Shown here: positions 23,931-36,247 of the stretch, piece by piece
How positions within the stretch are numbered: the first letter of the stretch is position 1
How the letters are laid out: each line of letters starts with the position of its first letter
Source of the DNA: Labia minor
Lineage: Eukaryota > Arthropoda > Insecta > Dermaptera > Spongiphoridae
Direction: 5' to 3'
Length of the DNA stretch: 64,000 bases
NCBI GenBank assembly: GCA_963082975.1
Contig: OY720344.1
Location: 96,601,228-96,665,227, forward strand
Translations under genes and position numbers: made by a program
Notes under the pieces: generated by a model
The model's input: only the letters and a program-made list of their open reading frames with translations
Database searches by the model: none
What the model was told of the DNA's origin: nothing

Positions 23931-24060
23931 TCGGAGCCCAACAATGTAGGAATGAACATAAGAGAATGGGAGGAAATAGGAGTTGTGTGGGTGTAGCTAA
24001 GGATAGGCACTTTTGGAAAAATGTGATTGCTGCGGCCAAAAACATTCGAGTTCCGTAGAA
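23931..24060 (+). pseudogene. LINE ORF2 C-terminal tail 2
   Basis: Reads AKDRHFWKNVIAAAKNIRVP then stop. Same ending as the tails at 23.3 and 39.6 kb but diverged. It lies just left of the hAT element at 24229. Confidence 0.6.
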
Positions 24061-24411
24061 CCATACAGATAGAGTACCAAAGTTATCATAAATGGATCAT
24101 TCCTAATCCTAATATTCAAATTATTTCTCCTGGAAATAAACAACTTAATAAATTTTTTAACTTTAAATATTTAAAGAATAATTCAAATAATACATGTCTA
24201 TTCCAAGGTCTCAAATAATCGTTTAATTCAGGGCTTCGAACCGTTATTTTTTTCGTTTCGGTTTTCGTTCCGGTTCAATAAAAAAAAATATCAGTTCGGT
24301 TCCGGTTTTCCTTCTACTTTCACAAACACTCAACAAACGAAACAAATTCGTATATTTAATGTTAAAGTATACAGGATTCTTGGATATATTTACTTACAAT
24401 TATAACTATAA

Positions 24412-24663
24412 TTATAAAAGATGAAAATTACCTCTAATTATTAAAATATCTTCCAATATATTTTTATTTAAACCACTTCTATTGTCTCGTAAAATAAACT
24501 TTAAACCAGAGAAAGCTCTTTCAACACTAACTTGTGTTGCAGTAGCTCCTAAAACCACCATTGCAATTTTGTATAAATGAGGATATGTATTTTTATTTTC
24601 CTCCCAATATTCTAAAATAAGTTTTTTACTGTCTAATCTTCGTACTTGGTCAAAGTTATTCAA
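24412..24663 (-). pseudogene. hAT transposase C-terminal dimerisation domain
   Basis: 83 codons reading YPHLYKIAMVVLGATATQVS then VERAFSGLKFILRDNRSGLN, the hallmark of the hAT C-terminal dimerisation region (the S-ERxFS motif). The catalytic domain and DNA-binding finger are missing. It lies inside the 24229-26398 element and reads towards its left end. Confidence 0.85.
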
Positions 24664-24870
24664 TATTTGTTTAAATTTATTTAATAATTTTATTTATATT
24701 TATGAATCATTTTCTTTATATCAATACATAACCCTGTAACAAATGGAATAAATAATTTAAAAAATTAATACTATCATTAAAACAAAATATCAGTACTAAA
24801 CAAACGATGAAAACATTAAATTCTGTATTGCGACTACGAGACGCTGCCAACACAACCGAAGGGAGAGTAT

Positions 24871-26158
24871 CAGGGGGGTATCGGCTCAATGGGACCGGTG
24901 TAACTCGAACACCAGATGGCGTTACATGAAAAAAGTCGACTCTTCAGGCGTCCAATAGATGGCACCGCAAATAAAAATGACCAAAGATCACCCCCTCCCA
25001 CAGGCCTTCCGAATTCCCTGCAATTATTTGAATATCAAACTCGACATACCATCCGTACATAGAGTATCCGCGCACATAATATTCGAAACAAACCCAGCAT
25101 AAATATAAATATAAATTTTATTTAACATTTAACACAAATAAAATTGAAAAATTTATTATAAATTGTTTGATAAATAATTAAAATTACATTGTAACAAATC
25201 AAATAACAAAGTTAATATAATATGTTAATATCACAGCAATATAGAAATTCACAATAAGCACTATTAAATCAAATATATTCACGTACTCCTCTCAGTATAT
25301 CTTTTATAGTTTTTCACACATGTTTAAAAATTGCATAAAACTGCTATATATATAGAATTTCAGCTTGGTTGAATCGCTAAAAGTACCGGAATTAATTTTT
25401 TAGCACGTTGACTAACAATCACGCGCCAGCATGTGACCAGATGCCCTCAACAAAGAGCCAAACTCGCGCTGGTTTAATAAATACTATTTATTAATTTTAA
25501 TTTATAATTTCATTTAAATACAATATATATGTGTTAATTTATCCAATCGGAATTTGCATGATAGCCGACCGGAGACATCCCACATTTTTTTCATTTATAA
25601 ATTTACCCAAATGTTCGTAATTCAGTTTTTTGATAAACTTAGATGATTAAAAATGCGTTGGATTAATTATTCTTAGTTAATCAATGATTTATGGATTTCT
25701 TGTGATCTTTTTAAATAGTATCTTTTTGGAAATAGAAATGATTATTTATTTATAAATTTCCTTCTCACTAAGAACAATTCGTATGTGTTTCTCTCGTTTC
25801 AAATATTGGCATTGAAAATTTTTAATCCATACATATAAAATATTAACAAGAACATTATTCGTTTATTTTATTTATGTAAATTACATAAAAGTAGGTGAAG
25901 TTTTCTGTTAATTTAAATTATTTATTTGGATATTTGAAAAAAGCATATTTGATTTCTGTAATGCTAATTTTATATCTCAATAAATAATTTTTAAATTCCC
26001 AATATTCATACAAAAAAAATTTAAAAATGCCTCTCTCGCCGGTCGGTAAAAACGCTCACACATGTCCAACCAGTCTGCCATCCTTGCCAGCACCTGCCAG
26101 CACTAAGGGTGAGAAAAAAATAGCATTGAGTGATCTTCTCTGATACGGATGCTCTGTG
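24871..26158. mobile_element. P-like (family D) element nested in hAT
   Basis: Flanked by the 8-bp repeat GAGAGTAT (24863-24870, 26159-26166). Left end CAGGGGGGTATCGG, right end CGGATGCTCTGTG. Inside: AGATGGCGTTACATG, TTCAGGCGTCCAATAGATGG, the shared AT-rich module near 25915-26000, and a family A copy. No transposase. Confidence 0.75.
25300..25570 (+). repeat. repeat family A copy
   Basis: Shares AAAGTACCGGAATTAATTTT, CGCGCCAGCATGTGACC and the following AT tract with the other copies. Truncated at its 3' end near AATTTGCATGATAG. Confidence 0.7.
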
Positions 26159-26406
26159 GAGAGTATGACTAGGACACTAATTTTTGAAACAAAGTTTGTA
26201 GCGACACCATGCAGTGCGAGGCATAACTAATTGAAAAAAATTCAGGCTTGTGTGTTGCCAAAACACCTCTTCTGGCAACTCTGGATTGAACAAGTACTGA
26301 ACTGAAATAAACCGATATTATTTTTTTCGGTTCAGCTCCGGTTTTCGTTCCGACAAAAATACCGGTTTTTTTCGGTTCAGTTCGGGTTCGAAGCCCTGGT
26401 TTAATT

Positions 26407-27835
26407 GTTGTATCAATTATTATAATATTCATATATTTAACTTAACAGTAATCAAGTGGCAGGCAAAATGTTAAAGACACCAACAAATTGATATTGTACT
26501 ATTATGTTTTTGCCTGCTGCTGGTTACTCCCTAGATGGTTTAAACCTTAACGCCCTAAATTAATAAATTAATAAATATGTTAAAAAATTAAATTATTGGT
26601 TTTGTTTGTTTTGCATAATTCGCCAAAACAGCAAAACAAATAATTATTATACGGGTTTTTCTAGACCCTTTATTATATTATCATTAACAATTTTAATATA
26701 TATTTATTAAAACTCAGATTGATGAAAAAATGACAAACTCTAACGAGGGAATCCAAAAACAGAAAGTGTTCAATTAATTTTTATAATATAATAATACAGA
26801 TAACTTTATAAAAATAAAAAAATAGATTTAAATCAATTAAATAATTAATACAAACATTCAATGCTAGAAGTTTAAAAACTAAACAAAGATTACGAATTGG
26901 AAAATTATGTGAGTTCATTATGTTCAGATTTTAGTCTTTTTTGAAATAAAAGAAAATGTTGAGAAATTAAATAACAAAAAGAATAATTAAAATATCAAAA
27001 AATTTTATAAATCAAAACGATTTTATTGTGCACTAAAAAGAATAAAATAATTTTTCAATAAGGCTGATAAAAAGTCTATGCTTGAATTGCTAATCAATTT
27101 TCTCTATCACTTATATATTTTGTTTTGATATTTATTCAAATTTTCTTCCAATTTTTCTCATTTCTTTAATATAATATGAATTACTTGATGTTTCTTTTTA
27201 ATTTTTTTCAACATTCTTCCTTCATGATATTTATTATAACCAGGAAATAGTTTTCAAGTTACTTGAGGCTTTATCCCCTTTTCTCCCCTCGAAAGTCTAT
27301 ATTATATAGATATATAGGGGGCAACCGGTGATTTTCTTTTTGTTTATGTAAAGGTATATATTATAATAGGATACAATAGTGCATATATTTGTATAAGGAT
27401 ACAGACATAAAACACTTTATAAAACTAAAACTAATTTTATAACGTTTTAAATATATATATAAACTTAAATATAAATTTTCAATATTGTTAATTTTCTTTT
27501 ATTCATTTTTATACACTATAGATTTTCTCCTACCTTAAAAGAAACTTATCAATATATCTACTTGGCCCTAGGAAACTCGAAAATTCTTGATCGCAGCAAC
27601 CACATTCTTCCAGCCGACTATCCTACTCCACCTCCATCCAAGCCTCCATCTGAGCCAACACCCTTCACCTCCTTCTTTTTAGTTCCCCCCCCCTCTCAAC
27701 AGAATACAGTAGTCAATATTACCAGACGTCATAGAGGCTCCCCAGAATGCCATAACGATATGAGTTTTGACAGCGCGATCTAATCATTGCTCTTTATATA
27801 TATATCAATATATATATACACGAGTATCAACGAGT
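26407..27835. other. AT-rich spacer
   Basis: A possible short inverted-end unit at about 26455-26540 (GGCAGGCAAAATGTTAAAG and TTTTGCCTGCTGCTGG). A 73-codon proline-rich open frame at 27562-27783 has no family and ends in family D-like DNA; not called. The rest is AT-rich. Confidence 0.4.
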
Positions 27836-27839
27836 ATAT

Positions 27840-28020
27840 GGTTTATCTAAGCAAAATTTAAATTGGCATGCGCCTGCAGCGCGATCTTTCAATACTAGAA
27901 TGAAAGCAAACACGGTTTCAATGATGGTCTGTGCTTGGCACATTTAAGTGTCATCCAGTGTCATCCACAGACCATCCGTGCACCATCCGTGTAACCCAGT
28001 GTAACGCCAGTCATCCTATG
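27840..28020. repeat. P-like (family D) right end and CACAGACC-type repeats upstream of ZNF-C
   Basis: CGCCTGCAGCGCGATC, then GATGGTCTGTG (ending about 27934), then repeated GTGTCATCC and CCATCCGTG words and CACAGACCATCCGTG. It looks like a family D end followed by leftovers of other insertions, 120 bp before ZNF-C exon 1. Confidence 0.5.
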
Positions 28021-28143
28021 TGGTCACCACGTTTATGTTATTTAACAAAAATAGCATATAATATATAATAAAAGAACCAAAATTAGTATCGAAATAAATA
28101 AATTTATTTTAATTATTATACTGAATTTTCAAAAAAAGAAAAT

Positions 28144-29264
28144 ATGGATATTTTTTCTCTAGATGTTAAACATCCTATATATATAGGTAAGATTGTCTAA
28201 TATGTTTTATTTAAATAAAATTTAACTAATATTAAATAATTAAACTCTTGAATATATATAAATTTATCATATAAATATCTTTACTTTTAGGACCATTAGT
28301 TGGCTGTGATTATTGTCATACTAATTTTATAAATGAAGAATTTTTATCTAAACATTTAAAAAAGTGTATTTCTATGAAAATATTTTCATTATTGAAAAAC
28401 AAAATAAAATTAAAAAAAAAATCATTGAAAAACATTAAGAAAGTTACAGAAGACAAAAAATTGGAAGAAAATAATGATTTAAATCGTTCATGTGTAAACC
28501 CTTTTCAATGCCAACATTGTAAGAAGATATTAAGTAGAAAATCTGCTTTAATTAGACATTTATTAATTCATAAAGGAGTAAAACCTTTTGAATGTAATTA
28601 TTGTAAAACGAAATTTCATCAAAAAGCAGATTTAAATTCACATTTATTAATTCATACAGGTGAAAAACCCTTTGAATGTGATTATTGTAAAAAGAAATTT
28701 AGTAGAAAATCTGAATTGAATACACATTTATTATTTCATACTGGGGAAAAGGCTTTTGAATGCAAATATTGTAAAAAGAAATTTCATCAAAAGTCAAATT
28801 TAAATAGACATTTATCAATTCATACAGGAGAATTGCCTTTTGAATGTGATTATTGTAAAAAGAAATTTAATCGAAAAACAAATTTAACAACACATATATT
28901 AATTCATACAGGTGAAAAGTCATTGGAGTGTAATTTTTGTAAAAAGAAATTTAGTCTAAAATCTCATTTAAATAGACATTTATTAATTCATAAAGGTGAA
29001 AAGCCTTTTGAATGTAACTATTGTAAGATGAAATTTAATCAAAAAACAAATTTAAACAATCATTTATTAATACATACTGGGGAAAAGCCTTATGAATGTA
29101 ATTATTGTAAAATGAAATTTCATCAAAAACCAAATTTAAATAGTCATTTATTAATACATACTGGGGAAAAACCTTTTGAATGTAATTATTGTAAAAAGAA
29201 ATTCAATCAAAAATCAAATTTAAATAAACATTTAATAATTCATTCAGCTAACAAGGGACAGTAA
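28144..29264 (+). CDS. ZNF-C: C2HC finger plus nine C2H2 fingers
   Basis: 338 aa. Exon 1 28144-28186 (MDIFSLDVKHPIYIG), intron 28187-28290 (104 bp, phase 1), exon 2 28291-29264. GPLVGC leads into the C2HC finger, followed by a long lysine-rich linker and nine C2H2 fingers. The first finger (CQHCKKIL) has Leu in place of the usual Phe, like finger 1 of ZNF-G. Contact positions: RSAR, QADS, RSET, QSNR, RTNT, LSHR, QTNN, QPNS, QSNK. Ends SANKGQ. It lies head to tail with ZNF-D, 930 bp downstream. Upstream AACAAAAATAGCATATA (28045-28061) matches other members. Predicted nuclear DNA binder; target unknown. Confidence 0.85.
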
Positions 29265-30090
29265 AATAATTATTTTAAGATGAAAAGAAATAATAAATTT
29301 ACTTTAAATAATAATTTATAAATTTATACAGACGATAAGTATATAATATTAAAAAAAAATTGTTTATTATTTATTTATTTATTATTTTATTTTTTGAAAT
29401 CTTAATATTGTGTATCTATCATATATATAAATAGAATACATTTTTATAATATAATTTATCAAAAAGTAACTAAACTAATTTTTTTTCGTTGTGTACTTTA
29501 GTAGAAATTATCCTAAATTTTTTATTTTATATTACTTACTCTACAATAGATAAAATGCATAAGTATAAAAGAAAATAGAATGGAAAAGCAAATAACAATG
29601 GCCGCAAAATTTTTCAAATTCTAAGTTTTTTATTTCAGTATTCATTGAATCTATTCCGAAGTCCTTTTTAATCAGACTATTAGGGATATACCTAGGGGTA
29701 CATAATAATATTTAATTTTAATCAATTATATATACTTTATATTTGGAGCCGCTGTAAATCATTATTTTATTATTTGAAATCCAAGTAAAATTCATTCAAG
29801 ATTAACTAAAAAATATTAGAAGAAAATAATGATTTAAATCATTTAAGTCAAATTTAGATAAACATTTATGATGTAAATTCATACCAGTTATATCAGTACT
29901 TTATTTGAAAATTATAAATAAATTTAATACTAAATGAAGTACATAACGATTTATTAAATTATATAGGAGAAATGCCTTTCTTTATATTTGAATAAAAATT
30001 TATTTTTATATTCTTATCAAAAGTGTTAAATTTATGAGTAATTGTTGAAAAGAGAAAGTGGTACTTTATAACAAAGCGGATTTTTAAGCT
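29265..30090 (+). pseudogene. spacer with a decayed zinc-finger relic
   Basis: Around 29810-29985 the plus strand keeps linker-like text (LEENNDLNH) and finger fragments with many stops, a very old or fast-decayed copy. The rest is AT-rich. Confidence 0.5.
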
Positions 30091-30091
30091 T

Positions 30092-30113
30092 TTACAGTGC
30101 CATCTACAATTCT
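30092..30113 (+). promoter_or_regulatory. conserved upstream block of ZNF-D
   Basis: TTACAGTGCCATCTACAATT followed by TACTAATCATCAAAAAAATT, the plus-strand form of the family block, about 80-100 bp before exon 1. Confidence 0.55.
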
Positions 30114-30191
30114 GGTTCATTACTAATCATCAAAAAAATTTTCTAAATATTCTTAAAGTTTATTTTAATTATTGACTTTTTCAAAAAAAAA

Positions 30192-31305
30192 ATGGATATT
30201 TATTCTCAAGATATTAAACATCACATATATATAGGTATGATTACCTAATATTTTCTTTTTTAATAAAATTAACTTAATTAATAAATTAACTAATTTTTAA
30301 TAATTAGCCTCTTAAAAATAATGAAGCATTTTCTTTTTAGGACCATTAGTTTGCTGTGATTATTGTCATACTAATTTTATAAATGAAGAATTTTTATCTA
30401 AACATTTAAAAAAGTGCATTTTTTCGAAAATCTGTTCATTATCTAAAAATAACATAAAATTCAACAAAGGTACTTTGAAAAATAATAAGAAAGTAACAGA
30501 CAATTATAAATCAAAAGAAAAAACTGATTTAATTGATTCATGTGACAAATCTTTTGAATGTAATTTTTGTAAAAAGCAATTTAATCTAAAATGTCATTTA
30601 AATAGACATTTAATAGTTCATACAGGTGAAAAACATTTTGAATGTAATTATTGTAAAAAAAAATTTAATCGAAAATCAAATTTAAATAATCATTTGTTAA
30701 TTCATACTGGTGAAAAACCTTTTGATTGTAATTATTGTAAAAAGAAATTTAATCTAAAATCACATTTAAATAGACATTTATTAATACATACTGGTGAAAA
30801 ACCTTTTGAATGCAATTATTGTAAAAAGAAATTTAATCAAAAACCAAATTTAAATAATCATTTATTAATTCATACAGGATTAAAACCTTTTGAATGTTAT
30901 TATTGTAAATATAAATTTAATAAAAAATCAGATTTAAACACACATTTATTAATTCATACAGGAATAAAGCCTTTTGAATGCAATTATTGTAAAAACAAAT
31001 TTAACAAAAAATCAGATTTAAAAAGACATTTATTAATTCATACTGGGGAAAAGCCTTTTGAATGTAATTATTGTAAAAAGAAATTTAATCTAAAACAAAC
31101 TTTAAATAGACATTTATTAATTCATACAGGTGAAAAACATTTTGAATGTGATTATTGCAGAAAGAAATTTACTCACAAAACTACTTTAAATCAACATTTA
31201 TTAATTCATACAGGTGAAAAGCCTTTTGAATGTAATTATTGTAAAAAAAAATTTACTTACAAAATTACTTTAAATCAACATTTATTAATTCATACATGTG
31301 AATAA
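30192..31305 (+). CDS. ZNF-D: C2HC finger plus nine C2H2 fingers
   Basis: 335 aa. Exon 1 30192-30234 (MDIYSQDIKHHIYIG), donor GTATGA, intron 30235-30340 (106 bp), exon 2 30341-31305. The second exon begins GPLVCC, with Cys in place of Gly before the first zinc ligand, then the C2HC finger and a linker. Nine C2H2 fingers with contact positions LCHR, RSNN, LSHR, QPNN, KSDT, KSDR, LQTR, HTTQ, YITQ. It ends abruptly in TCE, where GEKP would be expected; decayed finger text continues beyond the stop, so the array has been shortened by a recent stop. Tandem neighbour of ZNF-C. Confidence 0.85.
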
Positions 31306-31570
31306 CTCTGAATGTAATTACTATAAAAATAAATTTATTAGAATATCATAAAGCCTAATTTATTAATATATACAAATGATATGTATTTTGAAATGAATTG
31401 TAAAAAGTAATTTTTTCAAAAATTAAATTTATTTAACTTTTAATTCTTACAGTTGAAAAATTATTTCAAAATAATTAATGTAAAATGAAATTTACTAATA
31501 AATGTATTTCATTTATGATTTAGTAATTTATACAAATATTACCCTCTAATTATAAAATATTCAGTCTTTC
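31306..31570 (+). pseudogene. decayed fingers behind ZNF-D
   Basis: After the stop, LECNYYKNKFIRIS-like text and further fragments remain for about 200 bp with stops and frame changes. Confidence 0.6.
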
Positions 31571-31639
31571 ATCTTTCTTTTTAATTCACTTTTCAATTTT
31601 ATCTTTACTAATTTTTTTTTGGCTATACTGAAAAGCGCA

Positions 31640-31785
31640 TTTCAGAAGGTTTCCGGATTTGCACCAAAAGTTGATTAATTCATCCCACTGATGCATTAAG
31701 TAAATATACCAAATTTCATCAAAATCCGTTCAGCCGTTCAGGCTGTACACATCTATACGGACGGACGGACGGACGATTAAAATTA
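31640..31785 (+). repeat. repeat family B fragment
   Basis: Carries only the second half: GGTTTCCGGATTTGCACC, the CCAAATTTCATCAAAATCCG stretch and a GGAC run. It abuts LINE sequence at 31786. Confidence 0.75.
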
Positions 31786-33420
31786 AATGTGGAAAGAAAC
31801 ACTCCTTAAATATAATACAGGTATATGCACCCACTAAAGACGCAAATGAAGAAACCCGTGAGGAATTTTACAATTTACTCAACGATACAATAATGAAAAA
31901 CTCACTTAAATTAATCATTATGAGGGATTTCAATGCTAGAGAGAAAAACGAAGAAAGAGTTATGGGTTCGTTCAATTATGGAATCAAAAACGGCAGAGGA
32001 CAAAAATGAATTAATTTCTGCCAAGAAAATAACTTAAAAAAAAGCTGGAGTGACTCCACTCGACTATCTCGCAAATTTGAATTGGATTAAATAACATATA
32101 TTAATTTAAATTAAATTAAATTAATTCAATTATAAATTAAAATTAATAAATAATATTTATTAAACCAGCGCATGTCTGGCTCTTTGTTGATGGCACCACG
32201 TCACGTGTTGGCGCGTGAAATTTGCAGTGTTAAAAAATTAATTCTGGTACTTTCAGCAAATAAATCAAGCTAAAATTCTAGATATAGCAGTTTTATACAA
32301 TTATTAATCATGTGAAAAATTATCAAACATATATCTTTATTTTTACGGTCACTTTAGAAGAAAAAAAATCAAAACGTTGTAGGTAATGACCCTCTTCCGG
32401 TTGAGATACATTTCTCAAAAGTTGATAGAAAACTATGAATTTTGAATAATGCCCATGTACCAAATTTCATCATTCTAGGTCAAACCGTTTTTGCGTAATC
32501 TTGGTTACATACATACACACACACACAGAGAGAGAGAGAGAGACATTTTTCTCAACCTTAGTGAAAATTATTCAGGAACCTTCAAAACGTATAAAAACAT
32601 CAAAATCTCAACATCGAAAATTTTCGTGATCGCAATACTATCTCCTACGAGATAGTTATAATAACACTATCCATCGACTTTTGTATATAGAAATATCCAT
32701 ACATTCTATAAAAAAAGACCACGTTCAGAATGGAAGACAAACTTATCTTAAATTTCCTAAAAATTGATAACTCAACAATTAACATTATAGATAATTAACT
32801 AAAAATGATAGATTTCCCTAATTATACAAACACTCAAAAACAATACAACGAAATCAATACTAAATGAATCCAGAAACAGTTATAAACTAAACTAAAAACC
32901 TTATTAAGAAATAAATTAAAACAAAAAAGAAATTCACCTAATTGCAGAATTGAACATAATTTAATGTGCCAACACGTAAAATACAAAATTCCTAATTCCC
33001 AAAATAAAAATTTTATAAAAATGTTTAATACCGACTTTAATAGATGGAGATCAAATATGGCCGATTACTAAAAAAATTACTAATAAGACGACTCAAAGGG
33101 CGATGTTAAGGAGCATCCTAAATATTAAAAAAAAGATTGAATTAAGATTGAATATATATATATATTTATACAAAAAACAGAATTACAAAACATAACAAGA
33201 GAAATAAGGAAATTAAAATGGAAATAGGCAGGTCACATAGGAAGGCTAAACGACGAAAGATGGGCATGGCTAGTGACGGAAATGGCGGCCTATCGAGGGA
33301 AAAAGAAAATAAGAAAGACAACACAAGAGATGGCTCGATGATATTAAGAAGATAGCGGAAAACGAGTGGAGAAGCCAGAAGAAAAGAAATGGGAGAGATG
33401 TCCTAAACGGGTCTGATAAA
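31786..33420 (+). pseudogene. RTE-like LINE remains split by family A
   Basis: The left part (31786-32060) reads IIQVYAPTKDANEETREEFY, then LIIMRDFNAREKNEERVMGS, an AP-endonuclease domain with the D-F-N-A motif, where Gly would normally precede DFNA but Arg is found. The part after the family A insertion (from about 32657) continues with YTFYKKRPRSEWK-like text. Near 33190-33415 a C-terminal piece reads KWKWAGHIGRLNDERWAWLV then TQEMARWL. The reverse transcriptase centre is not recognisable. Multiple stops; inactive. Confidence 0.7.
32063..32656 (-). mobile_element. complete-looking repeat family A copy inside the LINE
   Basis: 594 bp with short inverted ends ACTATCTCG/CGAGATAGT, inserted into LINE sequence. 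It includes the family core, CCAAATTTCATCATTCTAGG, CA and GA microsatellites, and CAAAATCTCAACATCG. No open frame and no obvious target duplication. Other copies: 9205-9600, 25300-25570, 39255-39590. Confidence 0.65.
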
Positions 33421-34190
33421 TAAGTTATTTTTTATTTTATATTATATGTAAATATTAAAAATGTATAATAAAAAGGCTTAAATAAATAAATATATATTTA
33501 CAATCATATGAAATATTTATGATATTTTAGAAAAAAGTAAAATATTCTTATTTTTAGTAAGTTAAAAAAAATAATGGAAATGTTTTATATATATATAGAT
33601 ATATATATCGCTCGACCAGTTAAAAAATATTGATATATAATTCTAAAATTATTTATTCCAATAATTAAATGTTAAATCATTGCATCAATCTGATTAAAAT
33701 AAATGGAACTTGGGGTCCTCAATAATAATAAATAATTTTAATAAATATTAAATAATATTTGAGTGAAAAAATATTAAAAATTATAAAACTATCTAAAAAT
33801 TAATTAATAAAAGAACAATGAATAAATAAATATAAATTAGAAAATAAACACAAAAATAGATAAAAAAACATATAAATTTAACTAATAAAAATTTATAAGA
33901 ATTAACAAAAAATTAAACGACAAAACAAATTAAAAAATTTAAAATATATTTTAGAGAAAAAAACATAATTAAAAAGTATAACTAATTAATAAAATAAATA
34001 TTAACTAATAATTAAAAAAATAAATGAAAAAATTTCAAATATTTTAAAGGAAAACAAATCAAAAAAATATCTTAAAAACTATGGAATTATACATCCCTTA
34101 AATGTCCTAATCACACCATGCTGCAGAACTGTGCTGAACTTAAAGCCTAATTTACACGGGCTTAGTACCTGTCATTAGTTCAGAGTTTGA
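33421..34190. other. AT-rich spacer
   Basis: Very AT-rich, with a short TA run near 33588-33608. No gene or repeat is recognised. Confidence 0.55.
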
Positions 34191-34194
34191 ACGC

Positions 34195-35580
34195 CCGCCG
34201 GCGATAGTAAGGGAGGTATTGTTTTCACACCAAATTTCACATGTCGAGATTTTTACATATCTCCACGAATCATGCATTTTCTTAACAGAAATAAGTTGAC
34301 CTGTGGCCAGGTCCGAACCGACCGACGGTTTGAAATAAATTGATTTCCAGCTACAGAAACAATTTCAAATAATTTTAATATATCTATTAATGTAATAAAA
34401 AACAGATATGGATAGAACATAAATATTTTTAATTTTATTTTATTTATAAATATATAGCTGAAGTAGCCGGCGTTGCCGGCGTTACCCGAGGCTGTGACGT
34501 CATGAAGGGCTGGGTGACGTCATATAATTTTAAATTAAGAAATACATAATGAAGATGATTTTTCCCGAGGATAAAACCAATACATTCGTGGTGATATGTA
34601 AAAAAATCTCCTTATGTGAAATTTGGTGCGAAAATAACCCTTCCCTTCTTATCGTCGATCGCTAATACTACCACTTCCGGTTTCCGGATTTGCACCAAAA
34701 GTTGATCAATTCATCCCACTGATGCATTAAGTAAATATACCAAATTTCATCAAAATCCGTTAAGCCGTTCAGGCTGTACACATCTATACGGACGGACAGA
34801 CTGACAGACGGACGGACTGACATCATGCTAAAAATACTTTTTTCTGTTAAGAAAATGCATGATTCGTGGAGATATGTAAAAATCTCCACATGTGAAATTT
34901 GGTGTGAAAACAATACCTCCCTTACTATCGTCGGTCGGTAAAAAGTATTTTTAGCATGATGTCTGTCCGTCTGTCCGTCCGTATAGATGTGTACAGCCTG
35001 AACGGCTGAACGGATTTTGATGAAATTTGGTATATTTACTTAATGCATCAGTGGGATGAATTGATCAACTTTTGGTGTATATCCGGAAACCGGAAGTGGT
35101 AGTATTAGCGATCGACGGTAGGAAGGGAAGGGTTATTTTCACACCAAATTTCACATGAGGAGATTTTTTTATATATCACCACGAATCATGCACTTTTTAT
35201 TGGTTTTATCCACGGGAAAATCATATTTATTAGTTTTTTCTTGATTTAAAATTATATGACGTCATCCAGCCATTCATGACGTCACAGCCTGGTCTTACAT
35301 ATATATTATAAATAAAATAAAATTAAAAATATTTGCAGATGCATTAAGTAAATATACCAAATTTCTTCAAAATCCGTTCAGCCGTTCAGGCTGTACACAT
35401 CTATACGGACGGACAGACGGACAGAAGGACGGACGGACGGACGGACAGACATCATGCTAAAAATACTTTTTTCTGTTAAGAAAATGTATGATTCGTGGAG
35501 ATATGTAAAAATCTCCACATGTGAAATTTGGTGTGAAAACAATACCTCCCTTACTATCGTCGGTCGGTAAAAATCATATT
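34195..35580. repeat. cluster of inverted and direct family B copies
   Basis: Four pieces: an inverted tail (about 34195-34290), a near-complete plus copy (34288-34945), a minus copy (about 34930-35335) and a plus tail (35337-35575). The plus and minus copies share their closing ends, making a long hairpin-forming palindrome centred near 34935. Landmarks include CCACTTCCGGTTTCCGG, TGACGTCAT, GACGGACGGACAG runs and TATCGTCGGTCGGTAAAAA. The plus copy also holds GCCGGCGTTGCCGGCGTTAC. Confidence 0.85.
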
Positions 35581-35975
35581 AATAAAATAAAAACACAAAT
35601 ATTAATTATAATTAATGGTGTTTTTGAATATATTTTTTAAATCCAATCGATAGAATTTTAAAACTTAATTTTATTCCCAAATTGGTAATAAAAAAATTAT
35701 ACAATGAATAAATATATGCATATAAGTAATATATCAGTAAAGAGTTCTATAAAATGCATTATATTCATTATTGAAATTATTAGGAATATTTTGAAAAAAC
35801 GTAAGGGTGAGGTGATTCAATTTTAAATTATGAATTGTTTGACAAGTGTGATATAATTATAAATTTAGCGTAAATATCTATAATAACAAAAGAATATAAA
35901 TGGTGAGAGTTAAATCTTACCTTGGTTGGGATGTCTTTTTAAAATTAATAGTTGTGTTTTGCTTCTCTTTGTATA
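35581..35975. other. AT-rich spacer
   Basis: Nothing recognised. Confidence 0.5.
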
Positions 35976-35983
35976 ATGACGGG

Positions 35984-36239
35984 CAGTGGCGTATCGTGAT
36001 CTATTATGTTGGGGGGCAGGGGGCAAGAGGGGTCAGAAGGTCTCCCCCGAATTTTGACAAAATAAATTATTTATTTATTCATAACGTTTAGACTATACAT
36101 ATACGTAATTTAAAGATGTTTTTTTTTTATTTTTGGGTTCTCAGTTATAAAACTAATCACTTTTAAATTTATTTTTTGCACAATGTTTGAGGGGGGCACG
36201 TGCCCCCCCCCCCTTGTGCCCCCCGGCCCGACACCACTG
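35984..36239. mobile_element. hAT MITE with 8-bp target duplication
   Basis: 256 bp with ends CAGTGGCGTATCG and CAGTGGTGTCGGGCC (other strand), flanked by ATGACGGG (35976-35983, 36240-36247). C- and G-rich arms could pair. No coding capacity. Confidence 0.85.
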
Positions 36240-36247
36240 ATGACGGG

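Larger units (their letters stand above)
24229..26398 (-). mobile_element. hAT element with dimerisation-domain remnant
   Basis: 2170 bp with inverted ends CAGGGCTTCGAACC(G/C) and the 8-bp duplication GTTTAATT (24221-24228, 26399-26406). Subterminal GGTTTTCGTTCCG words occur at both ends. It holds the transposase C-terminal remnant (24412-24663) and a nested P-like element (24871-26158), which in turn holds a family A copy. Confidence 0.85.

Noticed and set aside
27562-27783. Proline-rich 73-codon gene
   Set aside because: Low complexity, no homologue recognised, overlaps repeat-like DNA.
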